A stretch of DNA of 64,000 bases, taken from Planctomycetota bacterium. Lineage in GTDB: Bacteria > Planctomycetota > Phycisphaerae > Phycisphaerales > UBA1924. Of this stretch, positions 7,778-16,026 are shown piece after piece. How positions within the stretch are numbered: position 1 is the stretch's first letter; each line of letters begins with the position of its first letter. The notes under the pieces were generated by a model. The model was not told where the DNA came from. It ran no database searches and saw only the letters and a list, made by a program, of their open reading frames with translations. The stretch is taken from NCBI GenBank assembly GCA_039819165.1, contig JBCBSM010000001.1, forward strand, positions 310,001 through 374,000. The letters are read 5' to 3'. Both the position numbers and the translations under genes were made by a program.

Positions 7778-9022
7778 ATGGAACGCCACCGCTCGCCGGA
7801 CTGGTCCACGCTCGCGTCGGTCACCCTCGCCCTGGCGGTGCTTGCGTCCGTGGCTACGGCCCGGCAGCCCGGGGACGGCGAGGTCGCGCTGCGCGTGGCG
7901 ACGTTCAACGTCGAGGACGTGCGTACGACCGATCTGCTCTCGGGCGACCAGCCGCGGGTGCGGCGGCTGGCCGAGGTGCTCCAGCGGCTGCGGCCGACGA
8001 TCGTGCTGATCAACGAGATCGCGTACGACGCTTCGGGCGTTCCGGGCACGCCGGCGGACGAATCGCCCGGCGGCAACGGCGGGCGATTCGCTCGGCGGTA
8101 TCTCGGGGTGCCGCAGGCCGAGGGCCTGGCGCCGCTGCGCTACCGGGCGATCATGCTGCCGACCAACACCGGCATGGCCAGCGGCCTGGACCTCGACAAG
8201 AGCGGCGAAGCGGTGACGAGCTACCCGCCGCCCCGCGAGGCCGGTTCGAGCGGTGCGGTCGTCGGGCAGACCGAGGCCGGCCGTGCGTACGGCAACGATG
8301 CCTGGGGTTTTGGGACCTTTCCGGGCCAGTACGGCATGGCGTTGCTGGTCGATGAGCGGCTCGAGGTGCTCGAGGACCAGATCCGCACGTTCCGCTTGCT
8401 GCCCTGGAGCGCGATGCCCGACGCCCGGCGTCCGCACGAGGACGGAGCACCCTGGCACGACGACGCCGTCTGGGACGCGATGCGGCTGAGTTCCAAGAGT
8501 CATTGGGACGTGCCGGTGCGGCTGCCCAACGGGTCGGTCGTGCACCTGCTGTGCAGCCATCCGACGCCGCCGGCCTTCGACGGGCCCGAGGGCCGCAACA
8601 GGGCGCGCAACCACGACGAGATCCGCTTCTGGGAGGACTATCTCGACCATCGCTCGTGGATCGCCGACGATCGCGGCCGCACCGGCGGGCTGGAGCCCGG
8701 GCGGCATTTCGTCATGCTGGGCGACCTGAACGCCGACCCCGATGAAGGGGCCGCCGTCGGCGGGGCGATCGAGCGGCTGCTGGCCCATCCGCGGGTGGCG
8801 GCGGCCGCCGCTCCCCGTATGGACTCGGCGATCGAGGGCCTGGACGCCGACGACACGGCGCGGTTCGGCCTCCGCGTGGACTACGTGCTGCCGAGCCAGG
8901 GGCTCGAGTTGCTGCGGTCGGGGGTGTGGACCAACATGCCGCCAGCCCGGGGTGGCAGCACGGGATTCCCGAGCGATCATTTCCCTGTCTGGGTTGACGT
9001 CGCGGTGCCCGGGGGTCGCTAG
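7778..9022 (+). CDS. Secreted endonuclease/exonuclease/phosphatase family protein
   Basis: A 414-residue protein of the EEP (DNase I-like) fold. A signal peptide (about residues 5-28) is followed by the first core strand RVATFNVEDVR, then INEIAYD (catalytic Glu), the HLLCSHPTPP strand, MLGDLNADP (Asp and Asn of the active site) and FPSDHFPVWVDV (the final Asp-His). All catalytic positions are present, so it should be an active metal-dependent phosphodiesterase or phosphatase acting outside the cytoplasm; the substrate cannot be read from sequence. The ATG at 7778 is chosen because the signal peptide begins there. It stands alone ahead of the ctaB operon. Confidence 0.85.
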   Translation: MERHRSPDWSTLASVTLALAVLASVATARQPGDGEVALRVATFNVEDVRTTDLLSGDQPRVRRLAEVLQRLRPTIVLINEIAYDASGVPGTPADESPGGNGGRFARRYLGVPQAEGLAPLRYRAIMLPTNTGMASGLDLDKSGEAVTSYPPPREAGSSGAVVGQTEAGRAYGNDAWGFGTFPGQYGMALLVDERLEVLEDQIRTFRLLPWSAMPDARRPHEDGAPWHDDAVWDAMRLSSKSHWDVPVRLPNGSVVHLLCSHPTPPAFDGPEGRNRARNHDEIRFWEDYLDHRSWIADDRGRTGGLEPGRHFVMLGDLNADPDEGAAVGGAIERLLAHPRVAAAAAPRMDSAIEGLDADDTARFGLRVDYVLPSQGLELLRSGVWTNMPPARGGSTGFPSDHFPVWVDVAVPGGR

Positions 9023-9146
9023 CTGGTTAGCATTGTCCTGTGCGGCGAGAACGATTCTCGTCTGCCAGAAGTCTTGTGCGACAGGGGCCCGTGCTTCCAG
9101 GGTTCCTATGTTCGGAGAGCACGTCGGCGTGTCAGGTTCATACGGC

Positions 9147-10091
9147 ATGGCGAGCACGGTGGCCCGGGACTCGGTGTCCGGGTCGATCGCGGCGGGGGCG
9201 CTCTACGAGGCGACCAAGCCTGGCATTACGCGGCTGGTGACCATCACGAGCGCACTCGGGTTCGGTCTGGCGGCGCTAGCGCTCCCGATGGATGCCCGCC
9301 GGCTGGTGCTCGGCGCGCTCGCCGCGACGGTGGGCACGGGGCTGGCGGCGGCGGGTGCGAATGCGCTCAACCAGTGGATGGAGCATGTGCGTGATGCGCG
9401 GATGCCGCGGACGGCCCGACGGCCGCTGCCGTCGGGCCGTGCGACGCCGCCGCAGGTGGCCGCGATGGGCTGCGTGCTTTCGGTGCTGGGCGTCGGCTGC
9501 GCCGCGGTCGCGTGCGGCGTCGTGCCGGCGGCCCTGATCGCCTTTACCATCCTGAGCTACTTGCTGCTCTATACGCCGAGCAAGCCGATGACCTGGACGA
9601 GCACGTGGATCGGCGCCGTCCCGGGCGCCATGCCTCCGGTCATCGGCTGGGCGTGCGCGGACCCGCACTGGAGTGGCCTGGCCAACCCGGTGCCGTGGAC
9701 GCTCTTCGCGATCATGTTCGTCTGGCAGATCCCGCACTTCCTGGCCATCGCGTGGATGTACCGCGCGGACTACGCGGCGGGTGGCTACCGCGTGCTGCCC
9801 GTGCTGGATCCCTCGGGCCGATTCACGTCGGCGGCGATGCTCGCGTTCGCGGGGTTGCTCATCCCGGTGTCGGTCTCCCCGGCGTTCTTCTCGGCGGAGA
9901 TGGTCGGCTGGGTGAGCGTGCCGGTGGCGCTCGGCACGAGCGCGGTGTTCGCGGCGATGGCGATCGGGCTGGCCCGCACGCGGACGACCGCGAGTGCGCG
10001 TCGGCTATTCTTTGCGTCGATCATCCACCTGCCGGTGCTGCTGGCCGCCGTCGTGCTCGATGCCGGCGTCGCCGCCCTGCTGGGTGGTTAG
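9147..10091 (+). CDS. ctaB: Protoheme IX farnesyltransferase
   Basis: A UbiA-family membrane prenyltransferase that farnesylates heme b to heme o for haem-copper oxidases. The product has several hydrophobic helices, the N-x-x-x-E-H-V-R-D-A-R-M-P-R-T Asp-rich motif near residues 75-90, and the second polar loop YTPSKPMTWTSTWIG. Start choice is uncertain: 9147 gives 314 residues beginning MASTVARD, while an ATG at 9108 would add 13; neither has a strong ribosome-binding site. The next gene begins four bases after the stop. Together with the two ABC genes and Sco it forms an oxidase-assembly operon. Confidence 0.88.
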   Translation: MASTVARDSVSGSIAAGALYEATKPGITRLVTITSALGFGLAALALPMDARRLVLGALAATVGTGLAAAGANALNQWMEHVRDARMPRTARRPLPSGRATPPQVAAMGCVLSVLGVGCAAVACGVVPAALIAFTILSYLLLYTPSKPMTWTSTWIGAVPGAMPPVIGWACADPHWSGLANPVPWTLFAIMFVWQIPHFLAIAWMYRADYAAGGYRVLPVLDPSGRFTSAAMLAFAGLLIPVSVSPAFFSAEMVGWVSVPVALGTSAVFAAMAIGLARTRTTASARRLFFASIIHLPVLLAAVVLDAGVAALLGG

Positions 10092-10094
10092 CGC

Positions 10095-10997
10095 GTGGCC
10101 CTGATCCAGATTCGTGGCGCCACCGTGACACTGGGCGGTCGCCGCCGGTCGATCCGCGCCCTCGATGGCCTGGACCTGGACGTCGACGCGGGCGAGCACG
10201 TCGCGCTGCTCGGGGCCAACGGATCGGGCAAGACCACGTTGCTGCGGGCGCTCGCGGGCACGCAGCCGCTGGATGCCGGAACCATCGAGCGGCCGGCCAA
10301 CCTGCGGCTTGGCGTCGTCTTCCAGCGGCCCGCGCTCGACCCGCTGCTGACGGTCCGCGAGAACTTGCGGCTGCAAGCGGTGCTGTTCGGCCTGGGCTCG
10401 GCGCGCGATCGCATCGAGTCCGCGTGCGGGGCGCACGGGCTGGCCGATCGCATCGATGATCGGGTGTCGTCGCTCTCGGGCGGCCTGGCGCGGCGCGTCG
10501 AGTTCGTGCGGGCGACGCTGTGCGAGCCGGATCTGCTGTTGCTCGACGAGCCCACGGTTGGGCTCGATCTGCCCGCGCGGCGGGCGCTCCACGAGGCCCT
10601 CGATCGCATGCGGGAGGATCGCCCTCGGACGGCGGTGCTGATGACGACCCACCTGATGACCGATGCCGAGCGGCTGGATCGCGTCGCGATGATCGCGGCC
10701 GGCCGGGTGGTCGCGTCGGGCACGCCCGATGAGCTGACGCGCTCGGTGTCGGGCGGCGCGTTGGTGCGTGTGCCGGCCGAGGCGGATTGGACTCCCGACG
10801 AGCGATTCCGCGAGCGAGCGGACGGCTCGTGGGTGGCGCAGGTCGACGGCGACGAGGCGTTGGCCGAGATCGCCCGGGAGCTTGCCGGCGACGCGGTGCC
10901 GTTCTTCGTCGGTCGGCCGACGCTCGCGGATGCGTACCTGGCAATGGCGCAGGGCCGCCTGGATGCGGTCGCTCCCGCGGGGGCAACGCATGGGTAA
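10095..10997 (+). CDS. ABC transporter ATP-binding protein
   Basis: A 300-residue ABC ATPase with Walker A GANGSGKTT (residues 40-48), signature LSGG (127-130), Walker B LLLLDEP (147-153) and the H-loop MTTHL. The C-terminal 90 residues form an extra accessory domain, as in CcmA/NodI/DrrA-like export ATPases. It starts with GTG four bases after ctaB and overlaps the permease gene by eight bases. The likely role is to energise the neighbouring permease in cytochrome oxidase biogenesis, perhaps copper or haem handling. That role is inferred from ctaB and Sco on either side. Confidence 0.9.
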   Translation: MALIQIRGATVTLGGRRRSIRALDGLDLDVDAGEHVALLGANGSGKTTLLRALAGTQPLDAGTIERPANLRLGVVFQRPALDPLLTVRENLRLQAVLFGLGSARDRIESACGAHGLADRIDDRVSSLSGGLARRVEFVRATLCEPDLLLLDEPTVGLDLPARRALHEALDRMREDRPRTAVLMTTHLMTDAERLDRVAMIAAGRVVASGTPDELTRSVSGGALVRVPAEADWTPDERFRERADGSWVAQVDGDEALAEIARELAGDAVPFFVGRPTLADAYLAMAQGRLDAVAPAGATHG

Positions 10998-11739
10998 GGG
11001 CCTCCATGCGACGCGGGCGTTGGCGATGCGCGAGCTGCTCCGTGTGGTTCGCCAGCCGCTGCGGATCGCGGTTGCGATCGCGACGCCGGTGATGGTGTGG
11101 TTGCTGTTCGCAGGTGGCTTCGCCAATGGCCTGCGGAGCGACGCGGTTCCGGGTGAGTCGTTCGCGCTGTACTTGCTTCCCGGGATGGCGTCGCTCGTCG
11201 TGCTGTTCAATGCGGTCTTCGCGTCGATCTCGCTCATCGAGGACCGCCACTCGGGGCTGCTGCAGGCCGTCCTCGCGAGCCCGGCGCCGCGGTGGTCCGT
11301 GGTGTGGGGCAAGCTGCTGGGCGGCGGCGCGACGGGCTTTGCGCAGGCGGTGGTGCTGCTCGCCGGCGCACCGCTTCTGGGCGCCGACCTGTCGGCGGTG
11401 GGGGTGCTCTCGATCGCTACCGGCCTTGCGTTCCTGTCGTTCGGCATCACCGGGCTGGGGCTGGCGGCGGCGTGGTTCGTGGATTCGACGGCGGGATTCC
11501 ACGGCATCATGAATCTCGTGTTCATGCCCATGTGGCTGCTGAGCGGATCGGTCTTCCCGGTGGACGGCTCCAGCGCCTGGATGCGTATCGTGGCGGGCGC
11601 GAATCCGATCGCGTGGTGCCAGCGGGCCACGCGGACGGGCCTCGACGGCGGAGTTGATGGCGGCGCCCTGCTCGCGTCGCTGGCGTTTGCAGCAGTGGCC
11701 GTGCTGCTGGCGGCCCTGGTGATGCGGCGGAGGAGCTAG
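10990..11739 (+). CDS. ABC-2 type transporter permease
   Basis: A 249-residue integral membrane protein with about six helices, the size and layout of an ABC-2 permease. It includes the AVFASISLIEDRHSGLLQ loop that matches the conserved cytoplasmic segment before the core helices, and MPMWLLSGSVFPVD, the family's usual late motif. Its ATG lies within the end of the ATPase gene in another frame, so the two are translationally coupled. It should form the membrane half of the exporter and act in the same process as ctaB and Sco. Confidence 0.88.
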   Translation: MGKGLHATRALAMRELLRVVRQPLRIAVAIATPVMVWLLFAGGFANGLRSDAVPGESFALYLLPGMASLVVLFNAVFASISLIEDRHSGLLQAVLASPAPRWSVVWGKLLGGGATGFAQAVVLLAGAPLLGADLSAVGVLSIATGLAFLSFGITGLGLAAAWFVDSTAGFHGIMNLVFMPMWLLSGSVFPVDGSSAWMRIVAGANPIAWCQRATRTGLDGGVDGGALLASLAFAAVAVLLAALVMRRRS

Positions 11740-11741
11740 GC

Positions 11742-12404
11742 GTGCAGAAGGTTCTCTTGATCGCGATCGCGCTCGTCGCGGTCGTCCTTGTGGCCCTCAT
11801 CGCGATGCTGGTGACCTGGCCGGCATCGGGCCCGGCTGCGGCGCCGGTGGCCGAACTCGGACCGCTCGAGCCCGAGGTGCCGGGCTACGTTGTGCCCGAG
11901 TTCGCCATGGTGGACCAGGACGGGCAGCCGACCGACCAATCGGTCCTGGAGGGCGAGGTGACGGTGCTGGCGTTCATCTTCACGAACTGCCCGTTCGCGT
12001 GCCCGGGCATGACCGGCCAGATGATCGGTCTGCAGCAGCGGCTCGACGGCACGGGCGTGCGGCTGCTGAGCATCAGCGTGGATCCAGCAAACGACACGCC
12101 CGAGGTGCTCCGCGCCTACGCCGATCGCGTCGGTGCGGATCGAGCCAACTGGCGATTCCTGACGGGTGACTTCGAGGTCGTCCAGGGCGTCGTCAGGGAC
12201 GGGCTGGACTTCGAGATCGGCCTCGACGAGACGCGGATGATCAGCCTGCCAAGCGGCGGCCAGATCGCCAACGTCCGCCACCCCGAGCACCTGATCCTGG
12301 TGGGGCCCGATCGGGAGGTGCTGGGCATCTACCACTACACCGACGCCGAGCGGATGCGGGTGCTGGCGAGCCGAGCCCGGCGTGCGGCGGACGAGGTGTA
12401 CTAG
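11742..12404 (+). CDS. SCO1/SenC family copper chaperone
   Basis: A 220-residue thioredoxin-fold protein anchored by one N-terminal helix (residues 3-25). The copper site is present: Cys83 and Cys87 in FTNCPFACPGMT, and a distal His in the RHPEHLIL segment (180-183). Sco proteins insert copper into the CuA site of cytochrome oxidase subunit II. The GTG start has GGAGGAG upstream and lies three bases after the permease stop. The oxidase structural genes are not in this window. Confidence 0.9.
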   Translation: MQKVLLIAIALVAVVLVALIAMLVTWPASGPAAAPVAELGPLEPEVPGYVVPEFAMVDQDGQPTDQSVLEGEVTVLAFIFTNCPFACPGMTGQMIGLQQRLDGTGVRLLSISVDPANDTPEVLRAYADRVGADRANWRFLTGDFEVVQGVVRDGLDFEIGLDETRMISLPSGGQIANVRHPEHLILVGPDREVLGIYHYTDAERMRVLASRARRAADEVY

Positions 12405-12517
12405 GGGACGCCGTTCTCGAGCGCGGGAACGCGGGCCTGCGGGCTTCCCTAGGTAGTCTCTGCAGATGTCCCGATGCCGGGCGACCGCGGCCGGCGGCGA
12501 CCAGCGGGGTGTTATTG

Positions 12518-12529
12518 TTGTTTAAACAA
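12518..12529. promoter_or_regulatory. 12-bp palindromic operator candidate
   Basis: TTGTTTAAACAA is a perfect AT-rich palindrome in otherwise GC-rich DNA, 79 bases upstream of the NAD(P)-binding protein gene. Its composition and spacing suit a MarR-, TetR- or HxlR-type repressor site. No regulator gene is adjacent. Confidence 0.45.
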
Positions 12530-12608
12530 GTAGTATGAGCCCGGCTCACGGACCGGGCATCGAATCAAGCCTCGCTATGACAAGCCTGGCCATGAAAGGA
12601 ACACGGAC

Positions 12609-13256
12609 ATGCTGGCAGAACAAGGATCTCCGGTGGTGGTCTTCGGAGCGACGGGCCGCACCGGCCTCGCCTTCCTCGAACGGGCTCGTCTGGCGGGCAC
12701 GCCGGTGCGGGCCGTCGTCCGAGACGCCGCCCGGCTCGGCCGCTTCGCCGATGATCCGCTCGTCGAGTCGTCTCGGGCCGCCATCGACGATCCAAACGCG
12801 ATCGCCTCCGTGCTCGCCGGGGCGTCGGCGGTCGTGTCGTGCCTTGGTCCGAAGGGCACCGATCCCCAGGGGTTGTACACGCGAGCCTTTGCGGCCATCG
12901 CCGAGGGAATGAAGATGGCCGGGCTCCGCCGGCTGCTGGTGGTGACGTCATCGGGTCACGAGACAGATCCGACGTTTCCGCTCTTCTTCCGCGCCTTCGT
13001 GAAGCCGATTATCCTCAAGAAGCTGTATGCCAACATGGCGGATGCAGAGAAGGTCATCGAGGCGTGCGATCTGGATTGGACGATCGTCCGCCCATCGATG
13101 TTCGTCGCGCATCGGATCGGCGAGCCCTATCGGGTGCGTGAGGGCTTGAATCCGGAGGGGGGCTGGAAGATCTCGCGGGAGCACGCCGCGGAGTTCATGC
13201 TGCGCGAACTGGGGGAGAATGCCTGGGTGGGCGGACATCCGGCGCTGGCCTATTGA
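12609..13256 (+). CDS. NAD(P)-binding (atypical SDR / NmrA-like) protein
   Basis: A 215-residue Rossmann-fold protein. GATGRTG near residue 13 is the dinucleotide-binding loop, VVSCLGPKG the third strand, and VVTSSGHE the position of the catalytic or structural Ser in atypical short-chain dehydrogenases. There is no YxxxK, which fits the NmrA-like branch: these act as flavin or quinone reductases or as redox sensors. AAAGGAAC precedes the ATG, and a palindromic operator candidate lies upstream. It is monocistronic, with tRNA-Leu next on the same strand. Confidence 0.82.
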   Translation: MLAEQGSPVVVFGATGRTGLAFLERARLAGTPVRAVVRDAARLGRFADDPLVESSRAAIDDPNAIASVLAGASAVVSCLGPKGTDPQGLYTRAFAAIAEGMKMAGLRRLLVVTSSGHETDPTFPLFFRAFVKPIILKKLYANMADAEKVIEACDLDWTIVRPSMFVAHRIGEPYRVREGLNPEGGWKISREHAAEFMLRELGENAWVGGHPALAY

Positions 13257-13359
13257 ATCCCACGACCCGGCGAGGCCTCTCGCGTTCGTCCCGCAGGAGA
13301 CGCGGGCGACCAATGCTACTAGTCTCTACCCGAGGTCTCTACGCGAGATCTCGGCATCT

Positions 13360-13445
13360 GGGCCCGTGGCGGAACTGGCAGACGCGGCGGACTTAAAATC
13401 CGCTTCCCGGAAACGGGAGTGAGGGTTCGAGTCCCTCCGGGCCCA
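13360..13445 (+). tRNA. tRNA-Leu (anticodon UAA)
   Basis: An 86-base class II tRNA: acceptor GGGCCCG/CGGGCCC, discriminator A, anticodon stem GCGGA/TCCGC with loop CTTAAAA giving UAA, a long variable arm, and T-arm GAGGG-TTCGAGT-CCCTC. CCA is not encoded. Confidence 0.96.
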
Positions 13446-13782
13446 TTCTTCTTTGGTGCTGAATCCCACTCGACCGGGGAAGCCCGAGCCGGTATTACGT
13501 GTCGATAGGCATCGCCGCGGCAGGATTTTTCTGCAGTATCTGTTTTTAGAACGGACCGATATTGGTTGTCGGAGTGCGTGCTCCGGCGATCGCCGCTTTC
13601 TGGCTAGCAGCCATTATGCACGGGGGTGGCCGACCCTGCATCTGGCGGATGCAGGACTTGCAGGTAGAGCATTCGTCGACGGATCCCGTGCTCGGTTTAC
13701 GGCTTCTCCTTGGGCGCAAATGCCGTGTCGTGCTGCGCACGTGAGTCGTCAATAAGATGCGGTCGGGCTTCAGGGAAAGAAG
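13446..13782. other. AT-richer intergenic stretch after tRNA-Leu
   Basis: About 340 bases with lower GC than the flanks, including runs of T. No credible gene is visible; the short open frames lack start signals. I saw no copy of the tRNA 3' end here, so there is no direct sign of an attachment site, though foreign origin is possible. Confidence 0.4.
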
Positions 13783-15951
13783 GTGTTGCCTTGGTCATCG
13801 GCGGCGTTGCATGCATCTTATGTATTGCGTGTGCGGCACTTGCACGGCAGGGTCAGGGCGAACTGGACTTGCGCGTGCCGGTGCTGCAGCCGCATCACGA
13901 GCCGCTTGTTGGGGATGTGTCAAAGGAGTGGCCGACGATCTCGCACTCAACGGAGTGCAATACGTGTACGCCGACGCGAGCGATCTGTTCCGTGAGAACA
14001 TCGAGGTGTTCCCCAGCGGGTTTACGGGCAAGACCTGGTCGGAGCGGAGGCTGCGGACGGATCGATCACGCCGAGGTTCGTGGCGGCGGTCACGCGGATT
14101 CGGTCTCATGAGGACGGATCGTGCGGCGAGCCGCCGGTCGAGAACGCGAGCGCGTACGCCTGTCGCTGCGCGCTGCACGCGACGGTGCTGGCGGCGAGTG
14201 CAAGCCCGACTACATCGGCTCGGCCATGCAATCACTGTACTTTGCGGAGATCGTCGACCACATCGGGGTTGTCGCGGGAGCGTCTACCGATGCCAACGCG
14301 GTCCTCGACGGCGCCGGCGTACCCGGCGACTTCGAGCCCATCGGCGGCGTCGTGCCGTCGCGGCATCCCACGGATGCGGTAGACTTCTACCCGCTGCCGG
14401 CCGGCGATCTCCGTCGGCTGGCCGAGACGATCTACAACGCGGGGCGAGGTCGAGGAGGTCCGCGAGTACGACCTCGACCAGCCAGGCGTCGTGGGCTCCC
14501 TGGCGACGCGGATGTTTTGCGACCACGAGGGCCAGCAGCTCGGGTCGGATGCGCCGGGTGGTGGCACGGCACGGACGATCTACGAGGCGTTCGCGAATCC
14601 GGCCGTTCGCTCGCCGGCCTGGAACTCGCCTCCGAGCGAACCACCTGCGAAGCTCGAGAACGCCGCCTGGCAATTCGCACCCTCGGCCTCGACCGACTAC
14701 GCCCACGCCCCGATCACGGCGTACGCCTACGACGAGGCCGGCAACCAGGAATACGTGCTCCACCCCGATCGCACCGTGACGCGGTCTCGCTACGACGGCT
14801 GGGGCAACGTGGTTCTCGCGCAGGAGGGCGTCACCCTGGACGTCAGCGGTGGGATGTAGGACGCCGAGCGTGCCCCGTTCTGCGAATACGAGGCGGTCCG
14901 CCTTCGCCTCGTGGGCCTGCTGCAGGCGTCGCACGCCGCGACGCGGAACGCATACTCGGAGGACGAGTTCACCACACTCGATGGCTACCAGGTCACCGAG
15001 GTCATCTACGGGGCCGACATTGTCAAGCCGGACTTTGCTTCGGCGACGCCCGTGCTCGATGTGATGAGCGGGAACAACCAGTGGATCCGCGAGATCCGCT
15101 TCCCAGGTGACGAGGATCCCACGGATCTGGCGAGCTACTGAGTACTCGTACTACTTCGATGATTCGCTGGCGGGCCGCAGGGATGCCCGCGGCGTGCAGT
15201 TCATCCACCGCTACGACGACCAAGGAAGGTGGATCGAGACCTAGGTGATCTGCGGCGACGAGGGTTCGTCGGCGCCGATGCCGCCGCCGTTCGACGGCGG
15301 AGCTGTGCGGCCGGCCGATCGCGTGGCCTACGCGTACAGCGACGCGACGGGCGATCTGCTCCAGCCACCATTGGCGGGACGGATCGGGGACGACGCAGTA
15401 CCACTCGTCGCGCACGCTGGATGCGGTGGGCAACTGGACGGGCGACGATGCGTCGCCGGGATTGTCGATCACGGGTGCCGGCGCGCGACATCACGCACAC
15501 GGCGGGCGCGTTCAACAAGATCTCGACGCGGACGGTGGACGGCTCGTCGACGGCTTGGTGTACGACGCGTCGGGCAATCTCGTATTCGACGGGGACTGCT
15601 GGTACCGCTACGAGGCGTGGCAGCGTTTGGTGCAGGGAGTCGAGGAGGACCCGGCGTCGCCGTTCGTGTTCGACGCCGACGGCGAGATGGAGGGCGTGGG
15701 CCCGTTGTTCGGCGACGTCGTGGCGGTATTCGCCTACGACGCGCTGGGGTGGCTGATTGGTTGGCAGTCACCGTACCCGGGGACGGCGATGAGTGGCGGA
15801 CCGAAACCCAGTATTATGATGGCTCGCGTCGGATCGCCGAGCGGTGGCGGGATCCGATTATCACGCAAGACGGCGGGGGCAGCAACGGCAACCAGCAGCA
15901 GCAGGTGGGGCAACGCACCTGGTGTGGACGCAGCTGATCTTGGATCGGTAG
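13783..15951 (+). pseudogene. Decayed RHS/YD-repeat protein gene
   Basis: Recognisable RHS pieces appear in changing frames. A hydrophobic export-like segment (VIGGVACILCIACAALA) lies near 13791. YD-type repeats include AYDEAGNQEYVLHPD and RYDGWGNVVLAQEG (14720-14820), YDASGNLVFDGDCWYRYEAWQ (15560-15620) and QYYDGSRRIAERW (15810), and the end LVWTQLILDR precedes TAG at 15949. Following the sense frame needs about nine shifts (near 13922, 14040, 14185, 14445, 15140, 15400, 15485, 15550 and 15780, with one more near 15905). It also meets in-frame stops at 14857 (TAG), about 15139 (TGA) and 15242 (TAG). RHS proteins are usually surface or toxin-delivery proteins; this copy cannot be made whole. 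It follows tRNA-Leu and an AT-rich stretch, which fits an old acquisition. Confidence 0.85.
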
Positions 15952-15956
15952 AAACA

Positions 15957-15986
15957 GCCCGGGGCGCTGTGTCCAGCGCCCCGGGC
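15957..15986. terminator. 13-bp perfect hairpin between convergent genes
   Basis: GCCCGGGGCGCTG pairs perfectly with CAGCGCCCCGGGC across a four-base loop (TGTC). It lies 5 bases after the pseudogene stop and 41 bases past the end of the convergent dockerin gene. No U-tract is visible, yet its strength and place suggest a bidirectional terminator. Confidence 0.65.
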
Positions 15987-16026
15987 CACTCAGAGACGGG
16001 CTATACGGATCGCCGCTCGAATCTGG

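Noticed and set aside
7313-9157. A 614-codon minus-strand frame over the exonuclease-fold gene and tRNA-Gln
   Set aside because: It runs through a tRNA gene and mirrors a plus-strand gene with complete active-site motifs.
13546-13752. Short minus-strand frame with a KAAIAGARTP segment resembling a thiolase start
   Set aside because: It is too short, the thiolase context is missing, and the match sits at the end of the frame rather than the beginning.
13446-13782. Prophage or island attachment at tRNA-Leu
   Set aside because: No second copy of the tRNA 3' end and no integrase were found. Only the AT-richer stretch and the decayed RHS gene hint at transfer.
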